Position numbers and translations under genes: made by a program
The notes under the pieces: model-generated
What the model saw: only the letters and a program-made list of their open reading frames with translations
Databases searched by the model: none
Told to the model about the DNA's origin: nothing
Assembly: GCA_014523665.1 (NCBI GenBank)
Contig: JAATVR010000451.1
Location: forward strand, 1 to 7,848
Reading direction: 5' to 3'
Length of the DNA stretch: 7,848 bases
From: Nitrososphaerales archaeon TH526
Lineage (GTDB): Archaea; Thermoproteota; Nitrososphaeria; Nitrososphaerales; Nitrososphaeraceae
Shown: positions 1 through 6,679 of the stretch, in pieces
Layout: each line of letters starts with the position of its first letter
Numbering within the stretch: the first letter of the stretch is position 1

Positions 1-236
1 GATCTAATCCGCAAGGAATAGCTTATGATTCTGCCCACAGTAGAATGTACGTAACAAATTTTGGGAGCAATTCGGTCTCCGTTATAGATACTAATACTAA
101 TACTGTGGTGGGTAATCCAATAATTGTTGGATCTAATCCGCAAGGAATAGCTTATGATTCTGCCCACAGTAGAATGTACGTAACAAATTTTGGGAGCAAT
201 TCGGTCTCCGTTATAGATACTAATACTAATACTGTG
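1..236 (+). repeat. Tandem 129-bp repeat encoding YVTN blades
   Basis: Bases 1-107 recur without a mismatch at 130-236, a period of 129 bp (43 codons), in frame with the propeller gene. Identity stops at 108/237, where the blade-linker codons diverge. The repeat probably continues left of the window. Blades three and four (to about 480) keep the protein pattern but not the DNA identity, so the first two copies reflect recent duplication or gene conversion. Confidence 0.95.
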
Positions 237-1289
237 ATCGGAGGCAGAATTAAAATTAGTAGTCCAATGGGTATAGAACATGATTTATTGAACAATAAGG
301 TATATGTTACTTCTATAAGAGATGAAACAGTTTCAACAATAGATACGGTAAGAAACGTATTGGTTGGGGAACCCATTTTCACAGGGGGTAATCCGACAGG
401 ACTTAGTTTGGACAATAAAACGGGTAGGATATTTTCTACTAACCATGCCAACTCAACCATATCTGTTATACGTACTACATCATTGTACACAATGATTACT
501 TCAGTTATAGACGGAAATAATGAAACATTACCTTTTAATGGTCACACCAAGTCGGACAGTGTTACTTTTACCTTTTTATCCAAAGGTAATTATCCGACTT
601 TAGCACATACTTTCGAATGTAAATTAGATAATTCATTGTTCTCTCGCTGCTCTAACCCCATCAGCTATGAAAGATTGGAAACAAATCATACACATACATT
701 CAAGGTCAGAGCAATAGATGAGATAGGTAACGTCGAATCTCAATCTGCTGATTTCTCATGGGTAGTCCTATCTCAGACTTCGACTTCAAATAGAGGCATT
801 GAAGGAAAATGCTTAGGGGGAACAACGAATAATGATGTTACAGATAGCATTCAATCTTCAAATACTTTCACGAATGAGCATGTTACCAAACAGGAATGCT
901 TTGCAGGAGGTTTATCTGAAGATATTGTTAATCCCCTTACTGGAAGAACAATAGGAGATACTCTGTTGAATAACACTTTCACAAGTAGCCTCATGCCCAC
1001 AGTATTACCTAATGACAGCATGACTCCTCATGAAAAAAGTATTGTAACAGATAAAATCAAAGAGGATTTGAGAACATGTTCAGACGATGCTCAGCGAATC
1101 TTAGCCCCAGATGTCAAACCTAATTTCATGAAAGGTGATTGTAGAATGATCACGAATATCGATGTACATGAACAACAGGAAGACCTAACGTCCTTACAAA
1201 TACCTAACGAAAGAATGTTGGGCACACAATCTGAAAACGAAATTAATTATTTGCCGTCGGGAAACATTCCGTTGGCTTTGCCACATTAG
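3..1289 (+). CDS. YVTN beta-propeller repeat protein with Ig-like domain, 5' end missing
   Basis: The reading frame is open to the left edge, so the true start lies outside; the ATG at 45 is internal to a repeat. Seen: four visible 43-residue blades, each with a core like MYVTNFGSNSVSVIDTNTNT. The first two are nearly identical, the third is divergent (KVYVTSIRDETVSTID) and the fourth more so (RIFSTNHANSTISVI). After the propeller comes a domain of about 90 residues with the pattern FECKLDNSLFSRC, HTFKVRAIDEIGN and FSWVV, typical of Ig/fibronectin-like modules on secreted proteins. The last 160 residues are Ser/Thr/Asn-rich with scattered Cys and match nothing I know. There is no C-terminal membrane helix. 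YVTN propellers are known from archaeal surface-layer and extracellular proteins, where they probably mediate binding. I infer a secreted or surface protein of unknown ligand; the N-terminal signal cannot be seen. It converges with the next gene. Confidence 0.9.
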   Translation, partial: SNPQGIAYDSAHSRMYVTNFGSNSVSVIDTNTNTVVGNPIIVGSNPQGIAYDSAHSRMYVTNFGSNSVSVIDTNTNTVIGGRIKISSPMGIEHDLLNNKVYVTSIRDETVSTIDTVRNVLVGEPIFTGGNPTGLSLDNKTGRIFSTNHANSTISVIRTTSLYTMITSVIDGNNETLPFNGHTKSDSVTFTFLSKGNYPTLAHTFECKLDNSLFSRCSNPISYERLETNHTHTFKVRAIDEIGNVESQSADFSWVVLSQTSTSNRGIEGKCLGGTTNNDVTDSIQSSNTFTNEHVTKQECFAGGLSEDIVNPLTGRTIGDTLLNNTFTSSLMPTVLPNDSMTPHEKSIVTDKIKEDLRTCSDDAQRILAPDVKPNFMKGDCRMITNIDVHEQQEDLTSLQIPNERMLGTQSENEINYLPSGNIPLALPH

Positions 1290-1333
1290 ATTTAGGTACG
1301 ATCCATTAATTTTGAACCATGAGAGAAATGGAA

Positions 1334-1357
1334 TGTAGTACCGTTAGGTATCCTACA
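1334..1357. terminator. Stem-loop between two convergent genes
   Basis: TGTAG (1334-1338) and TACC (1339-1342) pair with GGTA (1347-1350) and CTACA (1353-1357), around a GTTA loop and with a two-base TC bulge, giving nine pairs. It sits in the 108-bp spacer between the two stop codons and so could serve the 3' end of either transcript. Archaeal termination depends mainly on oligo-T, so a terminator role is an inference from position; an mRNA-end stabiliser is equally possible. Confidence 0.4.
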
Positions 1358-1381
1358 ACGGATTTCACACTTACCCACAGG

Positions 1382-1387
1382 AAAAAA
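1382..1387 (-). terminator. Oligo-T terminator of the BNR gene
   Basis: Six consecutive A residues on the plus strand give TTTTTT on the transcribed minus sense, about 10 bases after the TAA of the 1001-residue gene. Short oligo-T tracts just beyond the stop are the usual archaeal termination signal. The tract is short, so support is moderate. Confidence 0.45.
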
Positions 1388-1397
1388 TCAAGACAAA

Positions 1398-4300
1398 TTA
1401 CGTTGAGCTTATGTCAACTAGTTTAACTGCTATATGTTTTTCGTTCCGGGCAAGTCTTTCCAAATCGAATAGCTTGTTTGATTCTGGAATAGGATCCGCT
1501 GTACAATCCGCTATTAGTAACAGCCATACCCGGTTAGCCACTTCAGGACTAATGTACCAATCCCATTCAATGATTGTCGGTTCCGTGTTGGTAACTGTCT
1601 TTGGACCAGATGGAAGTATCTTGGCCCCACCAATTGGTTTCCAATAAGAAGTATCATTAGAATTATCGGGAAATTTGGACCAGAAGTCCTTTGGGAGATC
1701 GAAATATGGGGGAAGGTTACTGTCTTCAATATAATTTGCATATAGTACCTTCACAATTACCTTCTCTCCTGCAGTAGTATTGACTGGCCTAATCCCTCTA
1801 TTGTGTATTTGCACATACATACGGTTTACTCTAGCTCGTTTAGGGTTACGATGGTACAGCGTTGTTTCGAACTTTACATAATCTACATCTCCACTGTCCA
1901 ACTGATAGGATGATGATTCACCATGAGAATTATCTATCTTAATATCAGGACTCATATACCAGCGTAGCTCTGAGCCCAACTTAGTGGAATCATCAGGGTT
2001 TTCATGTTGAAATAAGTCTTCAAAAGCTGATCGCATTGTAGCAGACTGGGGAAAGGAACTTGAAGGAGTAACTCTTCCAGAATCCATTAGGTGATCTCTG
2101 ACAAATATGTCTATTGCGGGGATATTCAATTTGTCAAGCCTCCTTTCCCACATCCCGCGACCGTGAGTCACTACCCTCAGGAGCTTCTCCGGCTCATACA
2201 GAAGGCGCATATCATATACGGCACATTTCGGAAGACCTTCGCTAAAGTATTGCCAACTCTTACCATTATCAGTACTTCTGAACACGCCAATATCGGTACC
2301 TATGAACAAATTATTAGAGAATTTTTCATCTATGGCCAGACAATTTACAGGAATATCAATTATTTCGTTTTTATCATTTCTTGGAGAAATGTCTTCCCAT
2401 ACGGTCGAACCGTCGACAGAAATCATCCCTCGCCAAATGTGAGAACCACCTAAGAGATCTAGTGAGAAACCAGACATTACCACCACTATTGTATCGCTCT
2501 TTTTTGGATATGTGGAGATATCCCAAATCCAACGATCAGGTAAAGAAGGAGTTGCGTGTATTTCAACCGGAGGATTCCAACTACCTTTGTCAGCTGTTAA
2601 ACGGAATACCTTTCCATGATCTGTACCTACATACACTAAGCCAGAACTAACATAGTGAATGGCCGTAATGTAACTTTGGTCCATATTGGGCACCTTAACA
2701 TAGTCTAACTTCCCTTGAGGATTTCTCCATCCATCTAGGCCTTGGTTTTTGTCAAAGATAATAAGGTCTTTGGCTGCAAAGGCCAGGCTATTGACATTTT
2801 CCGTGTTCAAGGCGAACGGAGCATAAAAAGAAGAAGGATATCCACCTATCGGAGGGGAAATATCAATCCAACTATCCTCTCGACCGGCTTGTGTAGAATG
2901 AAAAAGCGTCGATTTTGTATATTGATGTATGATATTGTGTGGATTCTGACGATCTATGCATACGTGACCCCCATCTCCTCCATCTGCGAGATAGAACACA
3001 GAGGTGTTTCGAAATTGCAACGTTCCGTTATCTTGTGCCCCGGCAAAAGCAACCACATCGGAACTGGGATGCTGTTCCATAAATTCAAATTGTGTGATAC
3101 ATAATCCTTCGTTAATGGTATCGTTCCAGGTCTCTCCCCCATCAATAGACTTGTATATCCCACCATCATTACCCGAATAAATTACAAAAGAGTTTGCAGG
3201 GTCAAAAGCAAGAGTATGATTGTCAGCATGTATTTCTTTTCCAATATCGTAAAATGTCCATTCGTTTGTAGCACCATTCCTAACAGCCTTCCACAGTGAT
3301 ATACCAGATAGGTATACAACATCTGGGGTATGCGGATCAACTGCAACATTCAAATTATAGGAGCCTTGCCCACCAATTGTGCCATCTTCCCAAGGAGATG
3401 AATCCTTGTTAACTGTGATCTTGATTCTTTCCCAGCTGACCCCTGAGTTAGTTGTACGATAAAATTGGTTTACATACTCACTTGAATCGCTAGCTATAAC
3501 ATATACGATATTAGGCGATGATGGAGACACGGTCAAACAAATCCTCCCGGGGGAAAAGTCTTTTAACTCAAGTAATGTCCACGATGGCTCTTCTGCATAT
3601 ACGTCCTCGCTCTTGTACACGCCTACTCCATAAAAAGCTGCGTACGCTATTTTCGAACCACTATCAGGACCAAGAGCAAAGTCCGTTGCACCTAAAGTGT
3701 CTTCGATTGGTGGAAGGCCGTTATTAAGCCTCTCCCAAGTATTACCACTATCGATACTTCTGTAAATACCAGAAGCACTGGATGTAGATTGGTTAGATCT
3801 AACAGCGGCGAACAATGTAGTTGTCGGATTCGGGCTGATGACCAAACGACAAAACCTAGAATTAATAAACAAGGTCCTTTGTAGATCGCCACAGGAGGAC
3901 CATTGCTTTCCTCCATCTAGGGTTTTAAGAACGCCGAGGCCATAATAACTGTCTCCCGCAAAATTGCCTTCCCCAGTGCCGGCATACAATATTTCAGAAT
4001 GGAGTGGATCTATCGCCAATGCTCCAATAGCCATTGAATCGGTATCATCTGATATAGGAAACCAATTTCTTCCTCCGTCAGTTGTTTTCCAAACCCCGCC
4101 TAAGGCAGTGCCAACGTAAATAGTATCGGATTTTGAGTCAGAAGGATCTAACACTATAGCAGTTACCCTACCTGTTACGAGAGCATCTTTGACATCTTTA
4201 CGGGATAGCAAACCCGCCCAGTAGTAATAATTAGAGATTGTATTTCCTTTAGGTATCGCAGTTGGACCAACTTGAATCCAATTACTTATGCCGCAAATAG

Positions 4301-4403
4301 CTTTATTTGAAAGCTCAGAGATGGACTTTAAGGCCTTAAAACGTGAATCTGCAATAGATTCTGTAGTACTTCCTACCAGTTTGTCCTGGTTCGTTGATTT
4401 CAC
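1398..4403 (-). CDS. Large BNR/Asp-box (sialidase-like) beta-propeller protein
   Basis: A 1001-residue protein built mainly of beta-propeller repeats. Asp-box motifs (S/T-x-D/N-x-G-x-x-W) are at about residues 107 (TTDGGRNW), 161 (TLDGGKQW), 216 (SIDSGNTW), 317 (TTNSGVSW), 419 (SIDGGETW) and 710 (STDNGKSW), interspersed with DPxxxxxxYxGT blade strands such as TIYVGTALGGVWKT. THGRGMWERRL near 746 looks like the closing blade. Residues 765-1001 form a separate beta-rich domain (FVRDHLMDSGR, DYVKFETTLYHRNPKRARVN, VQIHNRG, WDWYISPEV), resembling CARDB/Ig-type modules. Asp boxes mark sialidases, sortilins and many non-enzymatic propellers; no sialidase active site is evident, so enzymatic activity should not be assumed. 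The start is GTG: no in-frame ATG exists until residue 124, which is already inside the propeller, and a stop closes the frame about 28 codons upstream of the GTG. The N-terminus is polar with no signal peptide or membrane helix, so its location is uncertain. It is monocistronic as far as seen. Confidence 0.88.
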   Translation of the reverse strand: MKSTNQDKLVGSTTESIADSRFKALKSISELSNKAICGISNWIQVGPTAIPKGNTISNYYYWAGLLSRKDVKDALVTGRVTAIVLDPSDSKSDTIYVGTALGGVWKTTDGGRNWFPISDDTDSMAIGALAIDPLHSEILYAGTGEGNFAGDSYYGLGVLKTLDGGKQWSSCGDLQRTLFINSRFCRLVISPNPTTTLFAAVRSNQSTSSASGIYRSIDSGNTWERLNNGLPPIEDTLGATDFALGPDSGSKIAYAAFYGVGVYKSEDVYAEEPSWTLLELKDFSPGRICLTVSPSSPNIVYVIASDSSEYVNQFYRTTNSGVSWERIKITVNKDSSPWEDGTIGGQGSYNLNVAVDPHTPDVVYLSGISLWKAVRNGATNEWTFYDIGKEIHADNHTLAFDPANSFVIYSGNDGGIYKSIDGGETWNDTINEGLCITQFEFMEQHPSSDVVAFAGAQDNGTLQFRNTSVFYLADGGDGGHVCIDRQNPHNIIHQYTKSTLFHSTQAGREDSWIDISPPIGGYPSSFYAPFALNTENVNSLAFAAKDLIIFDKNQGLDGWRNPQGKLDYVKVPNMDQSYITAIHYVSSGLVYVGTDHGKVFRLTADKGSWNPPVEIHATPSLPDRWIWDISTYPKKSDTIVVVMSGFSLDLLGGSHIWRGMISVDGSTVWEDISPRNDKNEIIDIPVNCLAIDEKFSNNLFIGTDIGVFRSTDNGKSWQYFSEGLPKCAVYDMRLLYEPEKLLRVVTHGRGMWERRLDKLNIPAIDIFVRDHLMDSGRVTPSSSFPQSATMRSAFEDLFQHENPDDSTKLGSELRWYMSPDIKIDNSHGESSSYQLDSGDVDYVKFETTLYHRNPKRARVNRMYVQIHNRGIRPVNTTAGEKVIVKVLYANYIEDSNLPPYFDLPKDFWSKFPDNSNDTSYWKPIGGAKILPSGPKTVTNTEPTIIEWDWYISPEVANRVWLLLIADCTADPIPESNKLFDLERLARNEKHIAVKLVDISST

Positions 4404-4435
4404 ACGTTCATAGGGGTTATCTTCAAACCTTCTTT

Positions 4436-4444
4436 GTATAATAG
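4436..4444 (-). promoter_or_regulatory. TATA-like box for the BNR gene
   Basis: On the minus strand CTATTATAC is centred about 37 bases before the GTG start, which would place the transcript start about 10 bases upstream of the codon. No Shine-Dalgarno sequence precedes the GTG. This fits the short-leader transcripts common in archaea, but the box is a weak match in AT-rich DNA. Confidence 0.35.
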
Positions 4445-4827
4445 CTAAACACCACCTATCGTCAACTTGGATTAGTAGTAGTTAAAGTTTGTTAAGTTGT
4501 TCATTCGCTAGTACGGATACGCTTGAAGTAACTGCTCAGCAGCTAGAGGTAGCAGGCTGGATCACGTACTGAAGAGAGAAATTCACTAGACTATCGAATA
4601 AATATGTCGGCCTCGCTCCAATGGGATAACACTATGTCCCGTTGCCTGTTGAAGATTGTTGTTCACGTAAGAAATTAGATATATTTCGAATATCAAATAA
4701 TGCCTTTTCGGATACTTTAGGTCAGGAAGGACTATCGCCAGGACCTTGTATGCGAATCATCATTTCCATTTCAAAATTAATAAAATCCCTAAATATTTAA
4801 TATTTCATTCGAGTTAACTGATTCATT
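4445..4827. other. Gene-poor intergenic stretch
   Basis: No reading frame here looks coding, and stops are frequent in all frames. It contains small inverted repeats: CTGCTCAGCAG at 4532-4542, a weak GGGA/TCCC hairpin around 4623-4640, and the AT palindrome at 4791-4805. The bases 4547-4565 resemble part of the conserved 16S rRNA 3' tail, but the rest of that tail is absent. The right side probably holds the 3' untranslated end of the small membrane-protein gene. Confidence 0.6.
4791..4805. repeat. Perfect AT palindrome
   Basis: AAATATT and AATATTT flank a single T, a perfect 7-bp inverted repeat. It lies 23 bases past the stop of the minus-strand small gene, so it may mark its 3' end. It could also act as a TATA-like element read on either strand, but no gene on the plus strand follows. 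Confidence 0.4.
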
Positions 4828-5028
4828 CTACGCCAACCTCCTGCTCCTGAACTTTAATAGATCCCACGCGCAAAGTCCTATGATGCACAACAGGGCAGTA
4901 ATAACCAAAGGCTTTGCATGGACTTCAGGAAGCATTTCTGCCGCTAGTGCGCTTATCGAAATTACCAACACAATTGCGACTAGAGTCTTATATATTGTAG
5001 GGTACATCTGGCTATTTCGCTGGTTCAT
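4828..5028 (-). CDS. Small two-helix membrane protein, unknown function
   Basis: A 66-residue protein starting at ATG 5028; the frame extends to a TTG at 5052 (74 residues). Two hydrophobic segments are clear: LVAIVLVISISALAAEML and KPLVITALLCIIGLCAWDLL, joined by a short PEVHAK turn and ending in a basic tail, KFRSRRLA. The N-terminal MNQRNSQMYPTIYKT is polar, so a helical hairpin with both ends on the cytoplasmic side is plausible by the positive-inside rule. I do not recognise a family. The ATG is preferred because a TATA-like box lies about 32 bases upstream, which would give a nearly leaderless message beginning close to it. An opposite-strand frame at 4880-5086 overlaps it and is judged its shadow. 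No neighbouring gene shares an operon, so the role is unknown; an accessory subunit or stress-type small membrane protein are only possibilities. Confidence 0.6.
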   Translation of the reverse strand: MNQRNSQMYPTIYKTLVAIVLVISISALAAEMLPEVHAKPLVITALLCIIGLCAWDLLKFRSRRLA

Positions 5029-5054
5029 ATCCGTTTTCCAGACTGGTTGCAAAG

Positions 5055-5066
5055 CTATTATAGTTT
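5055..5066 (-). promoter_or_regulatory. TATA-like box for the small membrane protein
   Basis: The minus strand reads AAAACTATAATA, centred near 5060. Transcription starting 25-27 bases downstream would begin around 5033-5035, five to seven bases before ATG 5028. The spacing supports that ATG over the TTG at 5052, which would lie upstream of the transcript start. Confidence 0.45.
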
Positions 5067-5082
5067 TTGGTAACCCCGCTTT

Positions 5083-5280
5083 TTAGGTATTATCTAGCTC
5101 ACGAATTGCCGCTTGATATATTAATGGATAATTGCATCCTCTAACCTCATTAGCAATGGTGCTGATGAAAGTTGAGAATCTATTTATCATAGAATAGATC
5201 CATCTACACCCTAATCTGACGATGTTACCACCTGTAGTATTCCATACCAATTGCGTACCGTTGTAGCTGATTTCGCCTAT
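5083..5280 (-). pseudogene. Possible gene remnant, unrecognised
   Basis: A 65-codon open frame on the minus strand, closed by TAA at 5083-5085 and bounded upstream by another TAA at 5281-5283. Its translation is well mixed and protein-like (for example NEVRGCNYPLIYQAAIREL), whereas the plus strand across the same bases has many stops. The only ATG gives 35 residues (MINRFSTFISTIANEVR...); a TTG would give about 55. No good promoter or ribosome site precedes either. I recognise no family. It may be the 3' end of a decayed gene, a very small real gene, or chance. Confidence 0.25.
5176..5201. repeat. Imperfect inverted repeat
   Basis: GAATCTATT (5176-5184) and AATAGATCC (5193-5201) are complementary at 8 of 9 positions around an 8-base loop. 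It lies inside the possible gene remnant on the minus strand. No function is evident. Confidence 0.4.
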
Positions 5281-5702
5281 TTAGCTTTCTAACCGTATTA
5301 ACATCACAGTTCGATTGCAGCTGCTCTCCATCTAGAAATGAATAATAATTTGCGCGGTCCTTTTTTTGTCGCTTGTTTCGTCGTCATTTATTAATTGGGT
5401 CAATAACACTTTACTAGATAAAGCCTTTTATTTTTTGCGAATTGACATACGATCTTTGATATTGACTGTAATCCTCTTATGAAGTAACACTTGGTACCAC
5501 TATATGAATTTCTTGACGATTCTCTTTTTTGTTTAGTATAATGGGGTGTTGTGTTTATAACAAGAGGGCCTTTACAAACGGAAACACGTCCTCCCCACTC
5601 CAGCGCATCCTATATGTTTAATCATGTTTTTATCGCAAAGTGGAACGTAAAAATTGGGTCCATTGATACTTTCAAGATATTCAAAAGCTTGTGACGGGTA
5701 AG
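5281..5702. other. Gene-poor AT-rich intergenic stretch
   Basis: No convincing gene. A 69-codon minus-strand frame (5400-5609) lacks any ATG, GTG or TTG in its first half and is not called. T-runs at 5361-5367 and 5526-5531 resemble archaeal terminators, but there is no gene upstream for them to end. A second TATA-like box, TTTATAA at 5554-5560, could start a transcript near 5585 reading toward the glycoprotein gene, with a leader of about 130-150 bases, or an unrecognised small RNA. Confidence 0.5.
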
Positions 5703-5710
5703 TTTTAAAT
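5703..5710 (+). promoter_or_regulatory. TATA-like box for the anchored glycoprotein gene
   Basis: TTTTAAAT is centred about 28 bases before the ATG at 5735, so a transcript starting 25-27 bases downstream would begin almost exactly on that codon. The earlier in-frame ATG at 5714 lies only four bases after the box and would then be upstream of the message. This is the main argument for the 5735 start. Confidence 0.45.
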
Positions 5711-5734
5711 GTAATGAGCTTTCACGTTCTAATT

Positions 5735-6415
5735 ATGACAGATCTTACTTTAACTTCAATTCTCCTTTTCATTATATTGGTAGTCGCTCTCGGCACTTTG
5801 GTCTTCATTGGTAGATCAGATGCAGCAGCTCCCCCTTCGCTGGAGAATATTTCAAGAATCCTTGAACCCACAATCTTGCAGTTTGCATTATCTAATGAGA
5901 GCAATATTTCTAGCCACGTTATGACTTTAAATGGGAGCGCAAATGGAATTAGGGAAATGATGAATATTAGTTCTGGAGAATTTATCATTTTCGTTATTAA
6001 CCCACTAATCCAAAATACGACAGCTGCTGAAAATCTCACGGACATTAGTAGACGGGTACTCAGCAATCTTTCAATATTTACAGACATTGTGAATAATTGC
6101 CAGCCAAGGTCAAGATGTGTCAATATAAATCCTGAAGACTTTCAAATTCAAATATTTGAATTCCAAGATACCAAAACAGATCCAATTACCCCGGTTAGAT
6201 CGTTTTCCGCTTCTGGCGAGGGATGGACCGTTACTTCACTCCCGCTTTCAACCCAGTACGACGTTAGACTAACAAGTCTTAATGCAATCTCTAACACTAA
6301 TATGAATATGAGCTACTCACCTGGATGCCATGGATTCATGAACACAACACAAATAGATTGTAAAATTAGCACTGAATTAACTACTATGATAAGCGATAAT
6401 GGGAGTGTCGGTTAA
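5735..6415 (+). CDS. Membrane-anchored or secreted protein rich in N-glycosylation sites
   Basis: A 226-residue protein from ATG 5735; an in-frame ATG at 5714 would add MSFHVLI. The N-terminus MTDLTLTSILLFIILVVALG is one long hydrophobic helix, followed by a small-residue stretch (SDAAAPPS) that could be a signal-peptidase site or a spacer after an anchor. The remaining 195 or so residues are polar and carry 11 N-x-S/T sequons, for example ENIS, SNES, LNGS, IQNTT, ENLT, SNLS and MNMS, far more than expected by chance. Archaeal S-layer and surface proteins are commonly N-glycosylated at such sites. Four cysteines occur in two close pairs (NNCQPRSRC and GCHGFMNTTQIDC) that could form disulfides outside the cell. 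There is no second membrane helix. I recognise no family, and neither ligand nor enzymatic motif is visible. It appears monocistronic. Existence as a gene is well supported by length and composition; function is unknown. Confidence 0.78.
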   Translation: MTDLTLTSILLFIILVVALGTLVFIGRSDAAAPPSLENISRILEPTILQFALSNESNISSHVMTLNGSANGIREMMNISSGEFIIFVINPLIQNTTAAENLTDISRRVLSNLSIFTDIVNNCQPRSRCVNINPEDFQIQIFEFQDTKTDPITPVRSFSASGEGWTVTSLPLSTQYDVRLTSLNAISNTNMNMSYSPGCHGFMNTTQIDCKISTELTTMISDNGSVG

Positions 6416-6513
6416 CTTGATTTGAATGGAAGAATAAAATTAGTACGGTAGTCCTATCCAAGGTCAAGATAGTTGTGAAAGGATTCTTAATTTTTGATTA
6501 GGTGCAAGATATC

Positions 6514-6522
6514 TTTAAATAT
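6514..6522 (+). promoter_or_regulatory. Strong TATA-like box without an obvious gene
   Basis: TTTAAATAT is among the best TATA-box matches in the window. A start 25-27 bases downstream falls near 6543-6546, exactly where a stem-loop begins. The nearest frame with coding character starts some 250 bases further on and lacks an ATG. The ATG at 6521 inside the box opens only a 37-codon frame and would lie upstream of the transcript. Confidence 0.4.
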
Positions 6523-6542
6523 GCCACTTGAGAGGGACTTGG

Positions 6543-6579
6543 TTCCTTCATTTCTTGCATTTCAACAAGTGCAAAGGAA
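6543..6579 (+). ncRNA. Candidate structured RNA or leader stem-loop
   Basis: TTCCT (6543-6547) pairs with AGGAA (6575-6579), and TTGCA (6555-6559) pairs with TGCAA (6570-6574), enclosing a 10-base loop and a seven-base bulge on the 5' side. An alternative inner pairing is CTTG (6554-6557) with CAAG (6566-6569). The structure begins at the transcript start predicted from the TATA-like box at 6514-6522. No terminator-like T-run follows closely. It could be a small RNA, a structured leader for the decayed genes downstream, or a chance fold. The rest of 6416-6679 holds nothing else I can support. Confidence 0.25.
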
Positions 6580-6679
6580 TACTTTTGCTATTCTGTTGAT
6601 ATGCCAAATAGAAGTGTTCGTAAATGGTGAATAACAGCATCTATCAAACATAATAATTAAAGCAGTGGAGTCCTATTGC

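Noticed and set aside
152..490. 112-codon open frame on the minus strand
   Set aside because: It is antisense to the propeller gene and owes its length to the repeated sequence there.
2091..2453. Several plus-strand open frames of 70-120 codons within 1411-3727
   Set aside because: All lie antisense to the BNR propeller gene, whose Asp-box repeats prove the coding strand and frame.
4880..5086. 68-codon plus-strand frame
   Set aside because: It overlaps the small membrane protein on the other strand; its hydrophobicity mirrors that gene, and the minus strand has the better promoter spacing and charge pattern.
5158..5217. Possible C/D box guide RNA (CTGATGA at 5164-5170 region, CTGA near 5215)
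   Set aside because: No internal D' and C' boxes at proper spacing and no closing stem beside the boxes.
5308..5330. T-loop-like GTTCGATT suggesting a tRNA
   Set aside because: The flanking bases do not form a T-stem, and no acceptor or anticodon arm can be folded around it.
5400..5609. 69-codon minus-strand open frame
   Set aside because: It has no start codon in its first half, no promoter at a fitting distance and no recognisable motif; a frame of this length is expected by chance somewhere in the gap.
5722..6123. 133-codon minus-strand frame
   Set aside because: It is the antisense shadow of the anchored glycoprotein gene.
6521..6634. 37-codon plus-strand ORF starting within the TATA-like box
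   Set aside because: Its ATG lies upstream of the predicted transcript start and its composition shows no coding signal.
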